From the NCBI RefSeq assembly GCF_965638725.1, contig NC_134950.1, forward strand, positions 19,854,932-19,918,931: DNA of 64,000 bases, given 5' to 3'. This DNA comes from Aptenodytes patagonicus. Lineage: Eukaryota > Chordata > Aves > Sphenisciformes > Spheniscidae. Below the pieces are notes generated by a model. That model did not search any database. It was given only the letters and a program-made list of their open reading frames with translations, and was not told the origin of the DNA. Of this stretch, positions 24,453-36,073 are shown piece after piece (positions within the stretch are counted from its first letter, which is position 1; each line of letters begins with the position of its first letter). The position numbers and the translations under genes are program-made.

Positions 24453-26325
24453 CTGTTAAGACAATACACAAACTTGTTAGGAACAGCAAACACTCCCAAT
24501 AGCTTAAATATGCTTCAGTGTGAAAGTTAAGCTTACAATTACTACTCATAGCAGAACTCCCAGACCAGCAGCAGAAATGGCTGAACAGCAGCATGTGAAT
24601 CCTAACCCGAAAGAGTACCAGTTTCAGTTTACCATGTTGGACTACGAGGAGTCAGCAGCTCAGGAGCTAATTCACAGTATTTCTACAGGCAGCATTGATG
24701 CTGCTGCCACAGAAAAGAGGTAGAAGGCCTTGAATCACTTGAACTGCCCGAGTCTACTCTGTTAGCAAATGTATGCTAACTTTCAAAGTTAGAATATTTC
24801 ACCTGAAACCAGGCCTTCAAAATAAATAAAACATTCCCCCCTCCTTTCTGGAAGCAGAATTCTGTACTACTGTCTTCAACTGCAGGTTTCTCTCCCCAGT
24901 TACACTTTACCTCGCGTTCGGTGAAGACGAAGGGATTGTCTATCCTATCTTCCTAAGTGTGGTTAGCAATTATAAGCATAAGCAACAAGGATTCAAGGAT
25001 TAAACAGGGAAGACACACAACAATCTGCCACAACGATACATCTACTCCATATATCAAAAGAGAATACTGAAAGCTAGCTAAAAAAGTGAAAATTAGTACT
25101 GAAAAACAGAAGGGAAAATGAAAGTTATGATAAAATAAGCTTTAATATCTTCATCCTTTATTCCATCAGCTAGCAAGCCTACTTATTCTGTACCATCCTA
25201 AATAACTCTAGCAAAATTCTGTTTCTGTGAATGAAAGGATTGCAGCAAGAGGCTGAATTGTGTCAGTCTAATCCTTTTTACTCAGTGAATTGTGTAGAAG
25301 GCAGATGAACTGATGACAAAAAGCAGAGTAACAATACAGGTGAAATTCACTGCTTCCAGGTATTTCTTAATTCAAGAAATCTGAGTGCTCTGTCTCTGAT
25401 CATAGTACAGCTCTGATAAAGCTTGTTTCTAATACAGCTTTTGACATCCAGTCAAAACTCTTCTTACCCTTAAATTAAAGTAAAATAGGTCCCAATACCA
25501 TTTCAAGAAATTGCTTGCTCTGCTGACGCTCTGTGCAATCTCCAAGGGGACTGTCACAACCAGGGAAGAAGTAGAGCACAGACACCAGCTCAGTCTACAG
25601 AAGGTTACACTAGGTACAGGGCTATGCGATGACCTAGGAAGAAGACTCCTTCTCACACAGGCCTTGAAAAATGAAGGAAATAGAGCTTTTGGTGTGTGGT
25701 GTTACAAATATAGTGAAATGATGAGGAGGGAAATGTCATAAGCATGCTAGCGATACGTAAATACAATGCAAATAGAACAGACTGAAGAGACAACAAAAGG
25801 CCGAAAACTAGCTGCCACACTACATTGCGTAATTTACTCGTTTGCCTTTATGGGGATCTCTACAATGACTTGCACAAGTGCTGTTTTATGTGTTCCACTG
25901 TACACTTCTTTCCCTAACAAAACAGATAGGAACACAAGAAAAGCTTGAAAGCAAAAAGGAAAGTTTTGTCTCATTCTTTTTATCAGGAAATAACATGATT
26001 TAACTGCAACAAATCGCAATTAATGGTGATTTTTATATGAACAAAGAGCTTTCCAACACAATATACCAGAATAAGAAAAAGCTTTAGAGTTTATAGGCCA
26101 ACCACCCCATCCTTTATTTTCCCAGCTTCTCTTTTCAAGTGTAAAACTAAAACTGTTCAAAAGGCAAAAATATTTTTTATGTAGCTTTATATAATACACA
26201 AGACTTTCACATGCAGACATTTGAAGAATTTAGAGTTATGTTTACTTAATCTTTACTTCTAGGTATAGTTCACGTTTGATAATATTTCAAGCCTCTCACT
26301 GGCATGGAGGAGGAAGCCTACTTAC
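24453..26325 (-). other. ENY2: ENY2 intron
   Basis: This is a 1.9 kb intron. It contains a small open frame on the opposite strand (24577-24723, listed separately) and no recognised transposable element. Confidence 0.8.
24577..24723 (+). other. small coding-like open frame, unknown (possible retrocopy fragment)
   Basis: Starting at an internal ATG (24577), the frame reads MAEQQHVNPNPKEYQFQF, continues through an acidic DYEESAAQELI segment and ends AAATEKR with a stop at 24721-24723. The composition (balanced, charged, no low complexity) is more protein-like than the surrounding frames, and a few codons upstream are also open. I do not recognise the family. It lies antisense inside an ENY2 intron, with no visible promoter or splice structure, so a decayed retrocopy or chance are both possible. 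Confidence 0.25.
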
Positions 26326-26393
26326 CGTTCTCGCTCTCCTGTTTCTATTAGCTTTTGGTTAATGGTTGCTCTCATCTGGGCATCTTTATTCAT
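26326..26393 (-). CDS. ENY2: ENY2 first coding exon
   Basis: ENY2 is the ~100-residue subunit shared by the SAGA histone H2B deubiquitinase module (with USP22, ATXN7, ATXN7L3) and the TREX-2 mRNA export complex (with GANP, PCID2, centrins, DSS1). It is nuclear and couples transcription to export. This exon encodes MNKDAQMRATINQKLIE and TGERER, and ends in the Arg codon before GTAAG. I start the CDS at ATG 26391-26393. The exon itself begins at 26402 after CAAACCTAG, with Ile-Ser-Lys in frame ahead of this Met. Human ENY2 has MVVSK there, so a short upstream coding exon is possible, but I could not find it. With the internal start, the four exons give 96 residues, against 101 in human. Confidence 0.95.
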
Positions 26394-26912
26394 TTTGGAA
26401 ATCTAGGTTTTTCACAAACCTACACAGAGCAGAAGAGAGTTTTGACAAATACTGGCGACATCAACACAACGAAAAGAAAAGTCACTTGCACAGAACTACG
26501 TGCAGCGCCACGCCCATTTACGCCTCCCCGCAGCGAATGGTCGGCACACCCGTACGTGACCAGCTCTGGTGACGAGCACGCACGCAGCGGCATCGGAACG
26601 GCGTTCGCCCGGCTGCCCTAGCGCCGGCGGGGCCGCCAGGTCACCGGGCCGCTTGCGCGGGCGCGGCCTCCCCGCAGCCCGGCCCTCCCGGCCGCCGCCT
26701 CACCCGCCCGGCCCACCCAGTGGCTCCCCCGCCGCGGCCGGAGCGAGGAAGCGGGCGCGGGAAAGGCGCCGCCAGGCCCAGGCCCAGGCCCAGGCGCAGT
26801 CCCGGCTCACCCCGCCGCGGCGCCGCCAGTCCCCGACGGCAAAAGGCGGAGCCGCCTCCCGGACGCACGACCCGCCTCCTGCCCGGCTCTCCCCTCGCGC
26901 GCGGGCGCCGCC

Positions 26913-26924
26913 GGGAAGCGTAGT
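26913..26924 (-). promoter_or_regulatory. ZNF143/SBS-type motif 1
   Basis: On the minus strand this reads ACTACGCTTCCC followed by G, a full match to the ACTAYRNNNCCCR motif bound by ZNF143/THAP11 at promoters. Confidence 0.65.
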
Positions 26925-26949
26925 CCGGGGAGGTGCCGCCAGCTCGGCG

Positions 26950-26963
26950 ACTACAACTCCCGG
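26950..26963 (+). promoter_or_regulatory. ZNF143/SBS-type motif 2
   Basis: ACTACAACTCCCGG is a full match to ACTAYRNNNCCCR, 26 bp right of motif 1 and in the opposite orientation. Confidence 0.7.
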
Positions 26964-27001
26964 CGCGCCCCGGGGCTGACGGCTGCGTCCGTCGGGCCTG
27001 G

Positions 27002-27020
27002 ACTACCCCTCCCAGCATGC
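27002..27020 (+). promoter_or_regulatory. ZNF143/SBS-type motif 3
   Basis: ACTACCCCTCCCAGCATGC has one mismatch in the core but includes the extended CCCAGCATGC tail typical of ZNF143/THAP11 sites. It is 120 bp upstream of the NUDCD1 ATG. Confidence 0.65.
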
Positions 27021-27139
27021 CCCGCCGCCGTCGGACGCCAGCGCGGCCCTTCCCGTGGCGCTCCGCGGCGGCTGCCGCGCGTCGCCTGAGGGGCCGCCGG
27101 GTTGCTGCCTGTTCCTGAAGTTTTCCCCGGAGCCGCGGC

Positions 27140-27257
27140 ATGGCGGGCGCCGCCCACTGCTCCCTGCGGGCCAAGCGCCTGCTCCTGGACCCCAAGTTCG
27201 AGGGCTACAAGCTGTCCCTGGAGCCGCTGGCCTGCTACCAGCTGGGGCTCGACGCGG
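27140..27257 (+). CDS. NUDCD1: NUDCD1 exon 1 (N-terminus)
   Basis: NUDCD1 (CML66) is a ~580-residue protein with a central CS/NudC domain flanked by propeller-like sequence, an HSP90-linked co-chaperone/adaptor. Exon 1 encodes MAGAAHCSLRAKRLLLDPKF and continues EGYKLSLEPLACYQLGLDA, matching the vertebrate N-terminus with conservative changes. The start is the first ATG in the CpG island with context GCGGCATGG, and it aligns with the human start. The exon ends one base into the next codon at a GTGAGG donor (27258). Exons 2-4 join in frame. Together they encode about 214 residues, roughly the first 37% of the protein; the CS domain lies in exons beyond the window. Confidence 0.96.
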
Positions 27258-30200
27258 GTGAGGAGCGGGGCTGGGTCCGGCGGCGTGCGCGGCGCGGGGG
27301 GGGTGCGGTCGCCGGGCCTCCCCGTCGCCCTGCGGCCCGGCCGGCCCTTTAGGCAGCGAGGGAGGGTTCCGGATCCGTCCGCGTTTCCCTCCGTCCTCTT
27401 GCGGTGCTCCGCGGCCCGGCCCAGCGGCCCTGGGTGCAAGCGTGCCCTGAGGTGGGGAAAGCCCGGCCCGCCTTACCGGGAGGCCTGCGCGCCTGTCCCC
27501 TGTCGGGAACGGCGGGCGTTTAAGAGACTCGGCGTTTCGTCTCGACTTTTCTCGTTATAATTGGGTGCAATGTTGTCATTGGAGTGTGTCCCCCCGTCCC
27601 CCCCCCAGCCTCGTGTGGCTTCATGGTGGACCAAGGTCTCCGACTTGTCAAAATGTCGAATCATTGTCTTGCAACTGTCTGCCACTGCGAGTTTGACCTT
27701 AGTTTCTAAATGGTTAAGAAAATCTGTGTGCTAAATCTGGCCTTGGCTTGTGCACACGTGGTAAGGTCAGATGACCAGCTGAGGTAGTTCAAAGTGATGG
27801 TGTCTGAAACGAATACATTCGATTTAGAGACCCGTATATGAAATGAGTATCCATTACAAACTTTAGCTAATTAACCCTTTTTCCTTCTTACTCTGCCCAC
27901 AGTTCAGAGGTGGATCTTCAGCCTGTTAATTCCATGCTCTGCTTTTTCTGTTAGGCATTATGAGCGTTTGAGGTATTGGTCCATTAATGGATGATTTCAC
28001 TGAGTTCTCAATTCACCGAGAAGAACATTAACACAGTCATGTTGGGTGTGTGCCTACAACCTTACCCATGCCCCCTGAAATCTCTCAGCATTCGAGCTTT
28101 ATTGATTTGTGAAATTTAGGTCTTTTGTAAGGTGGACAAATTAGTTTCCTTTTTTTATAAAGCTAGGACAGTAATATACAATTTGGGTGGACTGATCTCT
28201 GCCTCTATATATTTACTGAACAATATACCTGTCTACAGAGTTATCTGTTATATGTTACTTTAGTTTTGTGTTGAATACATTGTATTAGTAGTGGCACAGA
28301 AAGGTATGTTTGCCATGGTGAACTGTCAGCAATAAGACTGAAGTTGTACGTGAATTGTGTATTGAAGGATGAGTGAATGAGTTAGGTGACACTGTATATG
28401 TATCTATGACAGAACTGGAAAATTTAATGAGAGTAACACGTTTGTTTACGTAGTTTGACATTTTTACTGTAAGATTGATGTAGGTGTTGTCTTTTAAAAG
28501 ACACTCCAAATGTGAGTGTATGTGTGTTAGGAGCATACTACAGCCGTGTCAAAGATGGCAACAGTTAGCATAGCAAAGCTACAGTCTCTTAGTTTGTCCT
28601 TTATTTGATGTTCTCCTTATGGTCAAACAAGCTATGTGGTTCTTGGATAGTCAGTTGTGCACCTATTCTAAATAGATGAGGATTACAGATTTTCATTAAA
28701 ATATTTGAATGATGGAGTTGCTAATGGAGAGATGGATCTAGTCAGTTCTTGTCTGTTCAGATATTTTGCGTAATAGTTACAGTAACTTGTGTGATAGAAG
28801 ATGGGTATGTGTGTCTGTGTTCTTTTCTTTCTCCTCTTCTCACAGCACAAAGACCCTGACTCATTTCAGTCCAATTTATTTGGCTGTCCTACTAAATCAT
28901 TAATACCAAGTCACTTACTCTGTTCTGCGTGTGTGTGTGTGTATATAGATAGATATCAGTCCACTGGAGAGTGGAAAGCCTTTTTTGTTGTTGTTGCTTT
29001 TTAAAATTACTAACCTGAAATATAAACCAAACCAGGCCCTATATCTGTCGTCTAGGTATTTTGTTTGTCCATATTTCAGCCTGCTCTTAGGCCATACAGC
29101 TGGCTCACTCTCCTTGCTGGTTTTCTTCTGCTTACTTCAAGGCAGTTTCCTCACAGTACAGAGATGTTCTGTACCTGAACTTTGTATTTTCTGGTGTCAG
29201 TGGTCTACATATGCAGTAGACTGAGGGCATCCTTCCATAACTTGACTTTTATGTTGCGCAGGAATAACGGGTTGAGTTGTAGAGACCATGGATGGTGTAT
29301 ATATATATATACACACAGTGTATTATATTTTTAAAATTACTGCACGGGAGAATAAATTAATACTGTGCAAGAAGGCCAAGGACTGCTGGTTTCCAACATG
29401 TTTTTGAGCTGATTAAAAGTCTCAGGAACATGATGAAGAACTTGGTAGTTTGTGGATTATTAAATTAGTATTTGTCACTGAGTGAAGAGTTTGATTTTAT
29501 TTCCTTGAAGTGGGAGTGAGTAAAGTACAACAACTGAAAAAAAGGTCAAATGTTTAGGAACACTGTCAGCATGACTAATTTGTGATTTTATTCATAACTG
29601 TGTGCAAAAATGTTGTAGTAGAATCTGGAAGATTAATGTGCAAAGGCTGTTGAATTTTTTGTTTGTTTTCCAGGAAACTATTTCAGGAGTGCTTGGATTT
29701 GGAGTTCTGCCTGTGTGGCATCCCAAACTTCATGGCAGTAAGATGAACATGTAGGGTTTACAGTACTTGGAATATGTGACAATAAATAGAAATAGGTACT
29801 CATTCTTAAGTAGAACTGAGTTACCTTGGCTGTAGTTGAAGTATTTATGCAGCGTTACTACAAACTTGTGTATTAAACATCAGAGTATTAATCTTCTTTG
29901 TCAATATTTTCATCTATGTTTTTATATTTATCAATTTTTATGGATTTCACTGCTAGCTATAAAATAAAATGACCAAAAAAAATTGACACATGGAATTGAT
30001 GCAGGCTTCTACTACTGGAGCAGGTAGAGAGCAGCACATGATATTGCGGGGCAACTTGTGGTGGTTGTCATGCTCACATGGACTACAATGAGCTTCATTT
30101 CCTGACCATCGTGTAAAACTTAGTATTCAGTTCTAATTTGCCTTTAACTGTGAAACTGGTTGCCTGGAATTTGCTGTGGTCAGATGTGCAGCTGAAGCAG

Positions 30201-33200
30201 AAAGAAATTTTAAAGTTATCTATCTATTTACCACAGAGCTAATAAATAAATAAATAGAGGGGAGTTTTCTAGTGAATTTCTTAAATATATGGTCACAGTG
30301 AAGAAGAATGGTGAAATTCTGATATCTTATGTTCCCTTTTAAATACTCTGATTTGCACATTATTCTTTTATTTCTTCCTTACTCCTACCCATTCTGTCCT
30401 AGTTAATCTAAACTTTCAGTTTTTTCTCTTTTCTCATCTCTCATCCTGGTAACATGTTTCGACCAGTAATGAGTCCCACACTATTATGCCCTTAATTCCC
30501 AAATCTTCACCGTAAATTTTGTCTATTTTTCTCCTTATTTTCCTTAGTTTATTTCCATAACTTATTTTCAAATGCTTCCTTTGCATTGAGCTTTGTAATG
30601 CCTTTCTTTTAGATCACTGAACCTTTGGGAGGGAGGAAAGAGCGTCTCGTTTACTGTCACCTCTTCTGCCCTGCCCTGATCTGATCTCAGCAGAGCCCAA
30701 AGCAGTGATTGTGGGGCAAATCCTTGTCGCCAACAAGGAGCGTGTCTAAGATGCGTGAGGTTTTTAAAGGAATGAGAACCTTGCTCTTGGCTTCCACTGG
30801 TCAGATGTAACTTGATTCCTTTTTTTTTGTTTTTTTCCCCAGGGGCCTAGAATTTTTTCAAATGTGGGTATCCCTCATGCCTTTCCTTTCTAGCTTGTCT
30901 ATTTGGCAGAACCATTACACATACGATGTAGTGTATGCTTTTAGATATAAGAACATCTGAAAGGCATAGTAAACATTCACTCCAGCTTGGAGCTCTTGTT
31001 GCAAGCCAGGAGAATATGCAGAGAATGTATTCTTTTGATCACATGTATTTATGTTTTTTTTAATCACTTTTCTTGAAAAATGGTGTTAATAAATGACTGC
31101 CCTATTTGTAGCCTGTTTAGACTAGAAGGTCTGTACTTCAGTGAAAAGTAGTCATCCATTCACCGTACTTTAGTGAAAAGTAGTTGCCCATTAGTAATGA
31201 TACATGGAAAACATACATTTGAGTCTTTTTATGGAGCCAAAGGCACTGACATGTTTCAAACATTTATAGAGATTTCCATTTGAATTTTCCATTTCTATTT
31301 GAAAAATTAAATATAGAAAAAAGTCTTTAAAGTATGGGAACTACTAAGAAACTGTGAGCCACGGCTTTTTCAGATATTTACAGCTGTAGTTCATAAATCT
31401 AGGTTTAGGTCTCAGGCACATGTGTATCTGTTTTTGGGTTGTACTTTAATTTCTTGAGAAAGAAAAAGATAACGCAGAGGCGAGTTCTGCCTTGTAATTG
31501 GTGTTAAAGAAAATGGTTCTTGCAGCTGGCACAAGTCAGCTTATAAATCAAGGCATTGCTATAGTGATGCTTTCACAAATGTCTTTCTAGTTTTTGGACC
31601 TTGTTCAATTTATTTATTCAGTTTAGTGTGTGATGGATCCCATTTACTTTTCACACCTGTGTAAGTAATTTGATCAGGCAAAAATACTTCATTACATGGT
31701 ATCTGTCAGCCTGTGCTTGTTTTCAGCAAGCTATGTGTTTATTAAACAGTAAATTTTTGTGTTTAGTCTATTAACATACTTACTGCAGTAGAATAAACAA
31801 GCCTTGTACTTTTAATCAACAACAGCAGTGAGATGATGCTGCCATTAACAATAAAAACTTATTTGTTAATATTAAAAGAAAAAGAATTAGTGCATGGTTA
31901 GAAGGATCTTTGAATGCTGATACTAGAAAATAAATTAATGTAATCTCTTCCACTAGCAGATAAGTGTATATGAAATACTAAATTGCTTCCACTGGGTGGC
32001 ATTGCAAAACAAAGTATGACATACAAGCATATAACATTCAATGCCCCAAAATAATATGTTGATATAATTATTTTACATATTTTCTGGTATTGTAAAGTTC
32101 TTTCAATGTATTCAGTAAAACATCTAAAAATCGGGGGGAGGGGGTGTTTCTCACCCTTTTTTCTCTACTTTTTTTTTTCCAGTTCTTCTTTATAGTGTTT
32201 GATGGCAGATGTAAGACTTCACTATTCATTTAAAGTATAAGTCTCTTGATAGTGCTCTTTATTCAGAGGAGTTTTGTTTTGTTTTGTTTTTTTGCAATGC
32301 AGAGTAATAATTATAATAAGATCCAGTTAGGTTAGGGACACCTTACTCCTGTTCATTCTTATGAGTTGCTTTGTATTTAGTGCTTTTGCTTTTAAGTAAA
32401 GGTGGTGTGAGTGAAAGTCTTTGCTTAATTATCTTTGAAATATTTTGAGTCAAATTATTTTTTTTAAGCATGGAGCTGGAGATAAATACAATTTTAGAAA
32501 AGTGGCATAATTTTCTTTGTACTGGTCTGAAATATCACACCTGACTAGGGTTGTTGGGAAATAATATTGAAAGCTGAGATTTAATTTATACATTCTGTAT
32601 ATTTGCTCTCTTTTCTGGTGTGACAGAGTATGAATCAATGTTCCTGGGTTTTAGTAGTGCAGATCTAGTTATCAGAAACTTGAAGGAGACCATGTATCAT
32701 TCTGTTGAATATAGCTGTCATTAACTGCTGCTTGTCAATTGAACCCAAAAAGTTGAAGCTAGTGAATTAGTCTGGGACTCTTAAAAAAAAAAACAAAAAC
32801 AAACAAAAAAAGCCACACACCCCCCAAAAAAACCCCAACCAAACAAAAACCCCACAACAACAAAAAATCAGCAAAAAATCCTGACCGAACAACCAAACAA
32901 AAACCCCCCAAACTATGTGACTGAATAAGGTGATGATCTGATTGAAATATTTCTTCTTTTCCCTTTGTATTAACTTCTCCTTTTCTGAATTTACTTTTTT
33001 AAAAATCTTCATTTCTTCTCTCTTTTGTCCTTCATTTTTTTGCACGCAGCTGTTAGTTTTCTCATTTTTCCAAGGACCATCAAGAAAACTTGAACCTGGA
33101 AGGCTGTAGAAAGGAAGGAATGAACTTCATCCTAGTGTAAAATCTCCTATAAACTATCTGAGCACATGGTACATGATAGCAGATGGCATCTGTGCACAGA

Positions 33201-35918
33201 TTTCACTTGATCACAGAATGGGTTTCAGTTAATCGAGGATGGAATAGTTTCTCTAATTACTTCTTGGCAGAGAGCTATATATACAGGATACATTCTGCAA
33301 GCAGTTGATAACCTTATTTCAAGTGTTTCATGACAGTAGAGCACACATTTGTTTGATTTCCTGGTTTAAAATCACCTACAAATGGTATAGTTTCTGACTT
33401 CTGTTTATGAGGAGTTAATTGCATATTCCAATTATGCAAGGGATTTGAATCTCCTATTCCTGACCCCTTAGTATTCAGTGGTTGTCAGGACTACATGCTG
33501 AAAAACTCAAGGACGGAGAATTTATTCACGTTCTTCCAGCTTTTATAAAGCTTATCACCTTACAATTAGTAATCAATAGTATGTTGTTCCAAGAATTTTC
33601 TTGAAAGATTATACATTTGCTTTAGGAAGCATCTAGTTTGGACTATTTTCACTATTTGTGTGTTTTAGTTACAATTCTGACAGTAGCAACATGTATAGGG
33701 GGTCGGGGGGAAGAAGTGGAGAAAGGAAGCTCTACAAAATAAGGCAATTTTAGATTTTTCTGTGCTGAAAAAGCTTTACATGCTTCTGCATGTGTATTCT
33801 AATTTCAGAAGATCAGTTAATGTAGCTATACAGAAAGTAGATGACGTACTTGGTTTCACTGAAAATAATTATCCTAGATTATATTTGGTGTGTCTTTAAT
33901 TGTTTACAGAATATTCACATCATCTCTTGTCGTGTTAGGAAAAACATCTCTGTGATAAAGCTTGATTGTACAAACAGCTTTAAAACATGTTTTCACAACA
34001 CATCCTTCTAATATCTTTTACAGTGTAATTTACTGTAAAATATTCTAATCAGTTAAAGTAGAAATTGGAATGAGTAACAGTCTTTTCCATTATGACAGGT
34101 GTATTTTCTTCTCGCTCCTTTGTTGATATTCTAGCTTTTTTTGAAGGGCCATGGCTTGGGCAACAGTAATTTATTAGTTGCAGAGGTACGGAAATCCCTC
34201 CTGTGTGGTGAATATGAATAATGATTTGAGCTGAGTGGAATTAATGCTGTTGGTTTGCAAATATCAACAGTGATTAGGAGACTAATTGCTAATTATACTG
34301 TCGTTTTGTGAGCATTTTGTATAGTATGACTGGATTTTTTAATTAATCAGACAGTATAATCTTGCATAGTTTCCTATAGCCACTTTTATGTTAATAGCCA
34401 GTATCTCTAATGGGATCAGTTCTGATCCATCTAGTGACTATCTGATTGATGGTATTGTGATAGCTATGCAGTGGCACTGATATTGCACTATCAAATGAAC
34501 TACTGTTTGGAGTAATTGGTGTTCTGACAGAGTAGAATAAACTACTGCTTCTTCGGTAGGTTCTAAGTAGATGCTAAAGAAGAGTGTAAGAAATCTAAGA
34601 TGAGGACTGCTGCTTAGAGTTGTGAATGGTCCCTGTTGCGGGGGTGGATGGAAGTGAAATACTGGAAATAGCTTTGCTCTGTTTCTGAGCAGAAAGGAGA
34701 AGAAAGTGGAAGCTGAAAAAGTGGGAACTAAAATAACTGTTGCTATGAGAAGGATTAGCCTTGAGGTGCTTTCCCCATACCTTGGGTTTGAAGGCTAATC
34801 ATCATGGGCTGACAGAGTTTACTTAAAACTTTCTAAAGGATTTTGCTTGTTGTGTGAAGTTTGAGATCATCTTCCTGCAGGGAAGCTAAGGATCCTGGGA
34901 TGACTGTACTGGAGAGTGAACTGGAGTTCCAGTCTGTCTGAGACTATTTGCAGAAGGATGGATTAGACTTCTGCTAATGTCTTTGCTAAAACTTGAGGAT
35001 TTTTCTGTATTTTGAGATGTTGGGACTTAAGCTGCTTGATCTCTGTATAGATATGGAATAAGAAGAAAGAGCTGCAGCTAGTTTAAATAAAAACTTTGTT
35101 AGTCTTAGAACGATAACCCCAGTTGTGATTACTCGTAGCTGACGAGACGTTTTCTATTTGGAAAAATCTTGCTCAAGTGGATGGCTGTAAGTAGCATGCT
35201 TCTTGCCTTAAAGAAGGTGCCATTATAGTGAACAGCCATTCTTTGCAGCCTCTTTCAGTTAGAAAAAGCTTAGTCTGAAATTTTCATGGTATCTTGGACA
35301 TTTCTCAAGATTTCAACCTCAGTGGGAGTGCTAGGAACATAGGTTTTTTAGTAACGACCATGTACTAATTCTGCTTTGTACTGTTTTAATCTTTTGTATT
35401 GCAAGTGTTGATAGCTTGGTTCAGAATTTAAAACTATGAAATCCATGTAGTTAATGGGATATTTCTTTTGGCTGTTGTTTTCTTGGAGTTACCGTAGAGC
35501 AGAATTTTTTTCCCTTACTGTAGTACCATGTACATATCAGGAATCATTCATGCTCTTCCCAAGCAGACTTAAAAGTAGGTTTTACTTAGTTGTTGCATGT
35601 GTGTTTCGTCTTCTGAGGGTTATTGACAAATTGAATCTCAACACATGTTGGGAAGAGACAGCGTAGGCCACTATAAATGGTAATAGTTATTACATGATCA
35701 CAGTGAATGACTGCAGTGGCCTTTGGTGTGGATGACCTGCTTTCCAAGTTTATGGTGAAATTTTAAACTGTGTATACATACTGTATTTTTCTTCAAATAA
35801 ACCAGACCTATGGACTAAGGATGGAAGAATATTTTTGAATTGTTAGTTTGAACTTTAAATTACTTAATTATAAATAAATAATTGTTGAAATAGTCTTTTT
35901 TTTTTTTCCCCCCCCCAG
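27258..35918 (+). other. NUDCD1: NUDCD1 intron 1
   Basis: This is an 8.7 kb intron. The first 300 bp belong to the CpG island. Beyond that it is AT-rich, with a (GT)n/(GATA) tract at about 28928-28955, a TA/CA tract at about 29299-29320, an (AATA)n at about 30240-30255, and an A/C-rich low-complexity block at about 32782-32912. No CR1 or LTR was recognised. Confidence 0.7.
32782..32912. repeat. A/C-rich low-complexity tract
   Basis: About 130 bp consist almost only of A and C on the plus strand (AAACAAAAAC, CCCCAAAAAAACCCC). The open frame on the other strand through it is compositional. Confidence 0.85.
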
Positions 35919-36073
35919 CTGTAGCAGAAGTGAAACTTCGTGATGATCAATATACCCTTGACCACATGCGTGCTTTTGGCATGTATAATTATCTTCACCT
36001 TGATTCCTGGTCCCAGGATAATGTCTACTATGTTGATCAGTTTGGAAGGGTTATGAATCTGTCAGTGACTCTG
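35919..36073 (+). CDS. NUDCD1: NUDCD1 exon 2
   Basis: This 155-nt exon follows a long T/C tract ending CCCCAG. It completes an Ala codon, then encodes [37 protein letters not shown] and [14 protein letters not shown], with a GTAAGA donor. It aligns gaplessly with human NUDCD1 in this region ([20 protein letters not shown]). The upstream poly-T/poly-C run is unusually strong. Confidence 0.97.

Larger units (their letters stand above)
26480..27560. promoter_or_regulatory. shared bidirectional CpG-island promoter of ENY2 and NUDCD1
   Basis: A CpG-dense block lies between ENY2 exon 2 (leftward) and the NUDCD1 start codon (rightward, 27140), only about 740 bp apart. It has no TATA box. It includes a GGCCCA hexamer repeat at about 26772-26795 and three ACTAYR-NNN-CCC motifs at 26913-27020. 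Head-to-head placement of these two genes is the arrangement known in mammals, so a shared, TATA-less housekeeping promoter is expected. The ENY2 non-coding first exon must lie here but was not pinned. Confidence 0.88.

Noticed and set aside
26569-27560. Long GC-rich frames over the ENY2/NUDCD1 promoter (up to 184 codons)
   Set aside because: These are compositional shadows. Only the NUDCD1 exon 1 frame at 27140 matches a known protein, and it ends at a good splice donor.
32767-33045. 92-codon minus-strand frame rich in Phe/Trp/Gly
   Set aside because: It is produced by an A/C-rich low-complexity tract read on the opposite strand.
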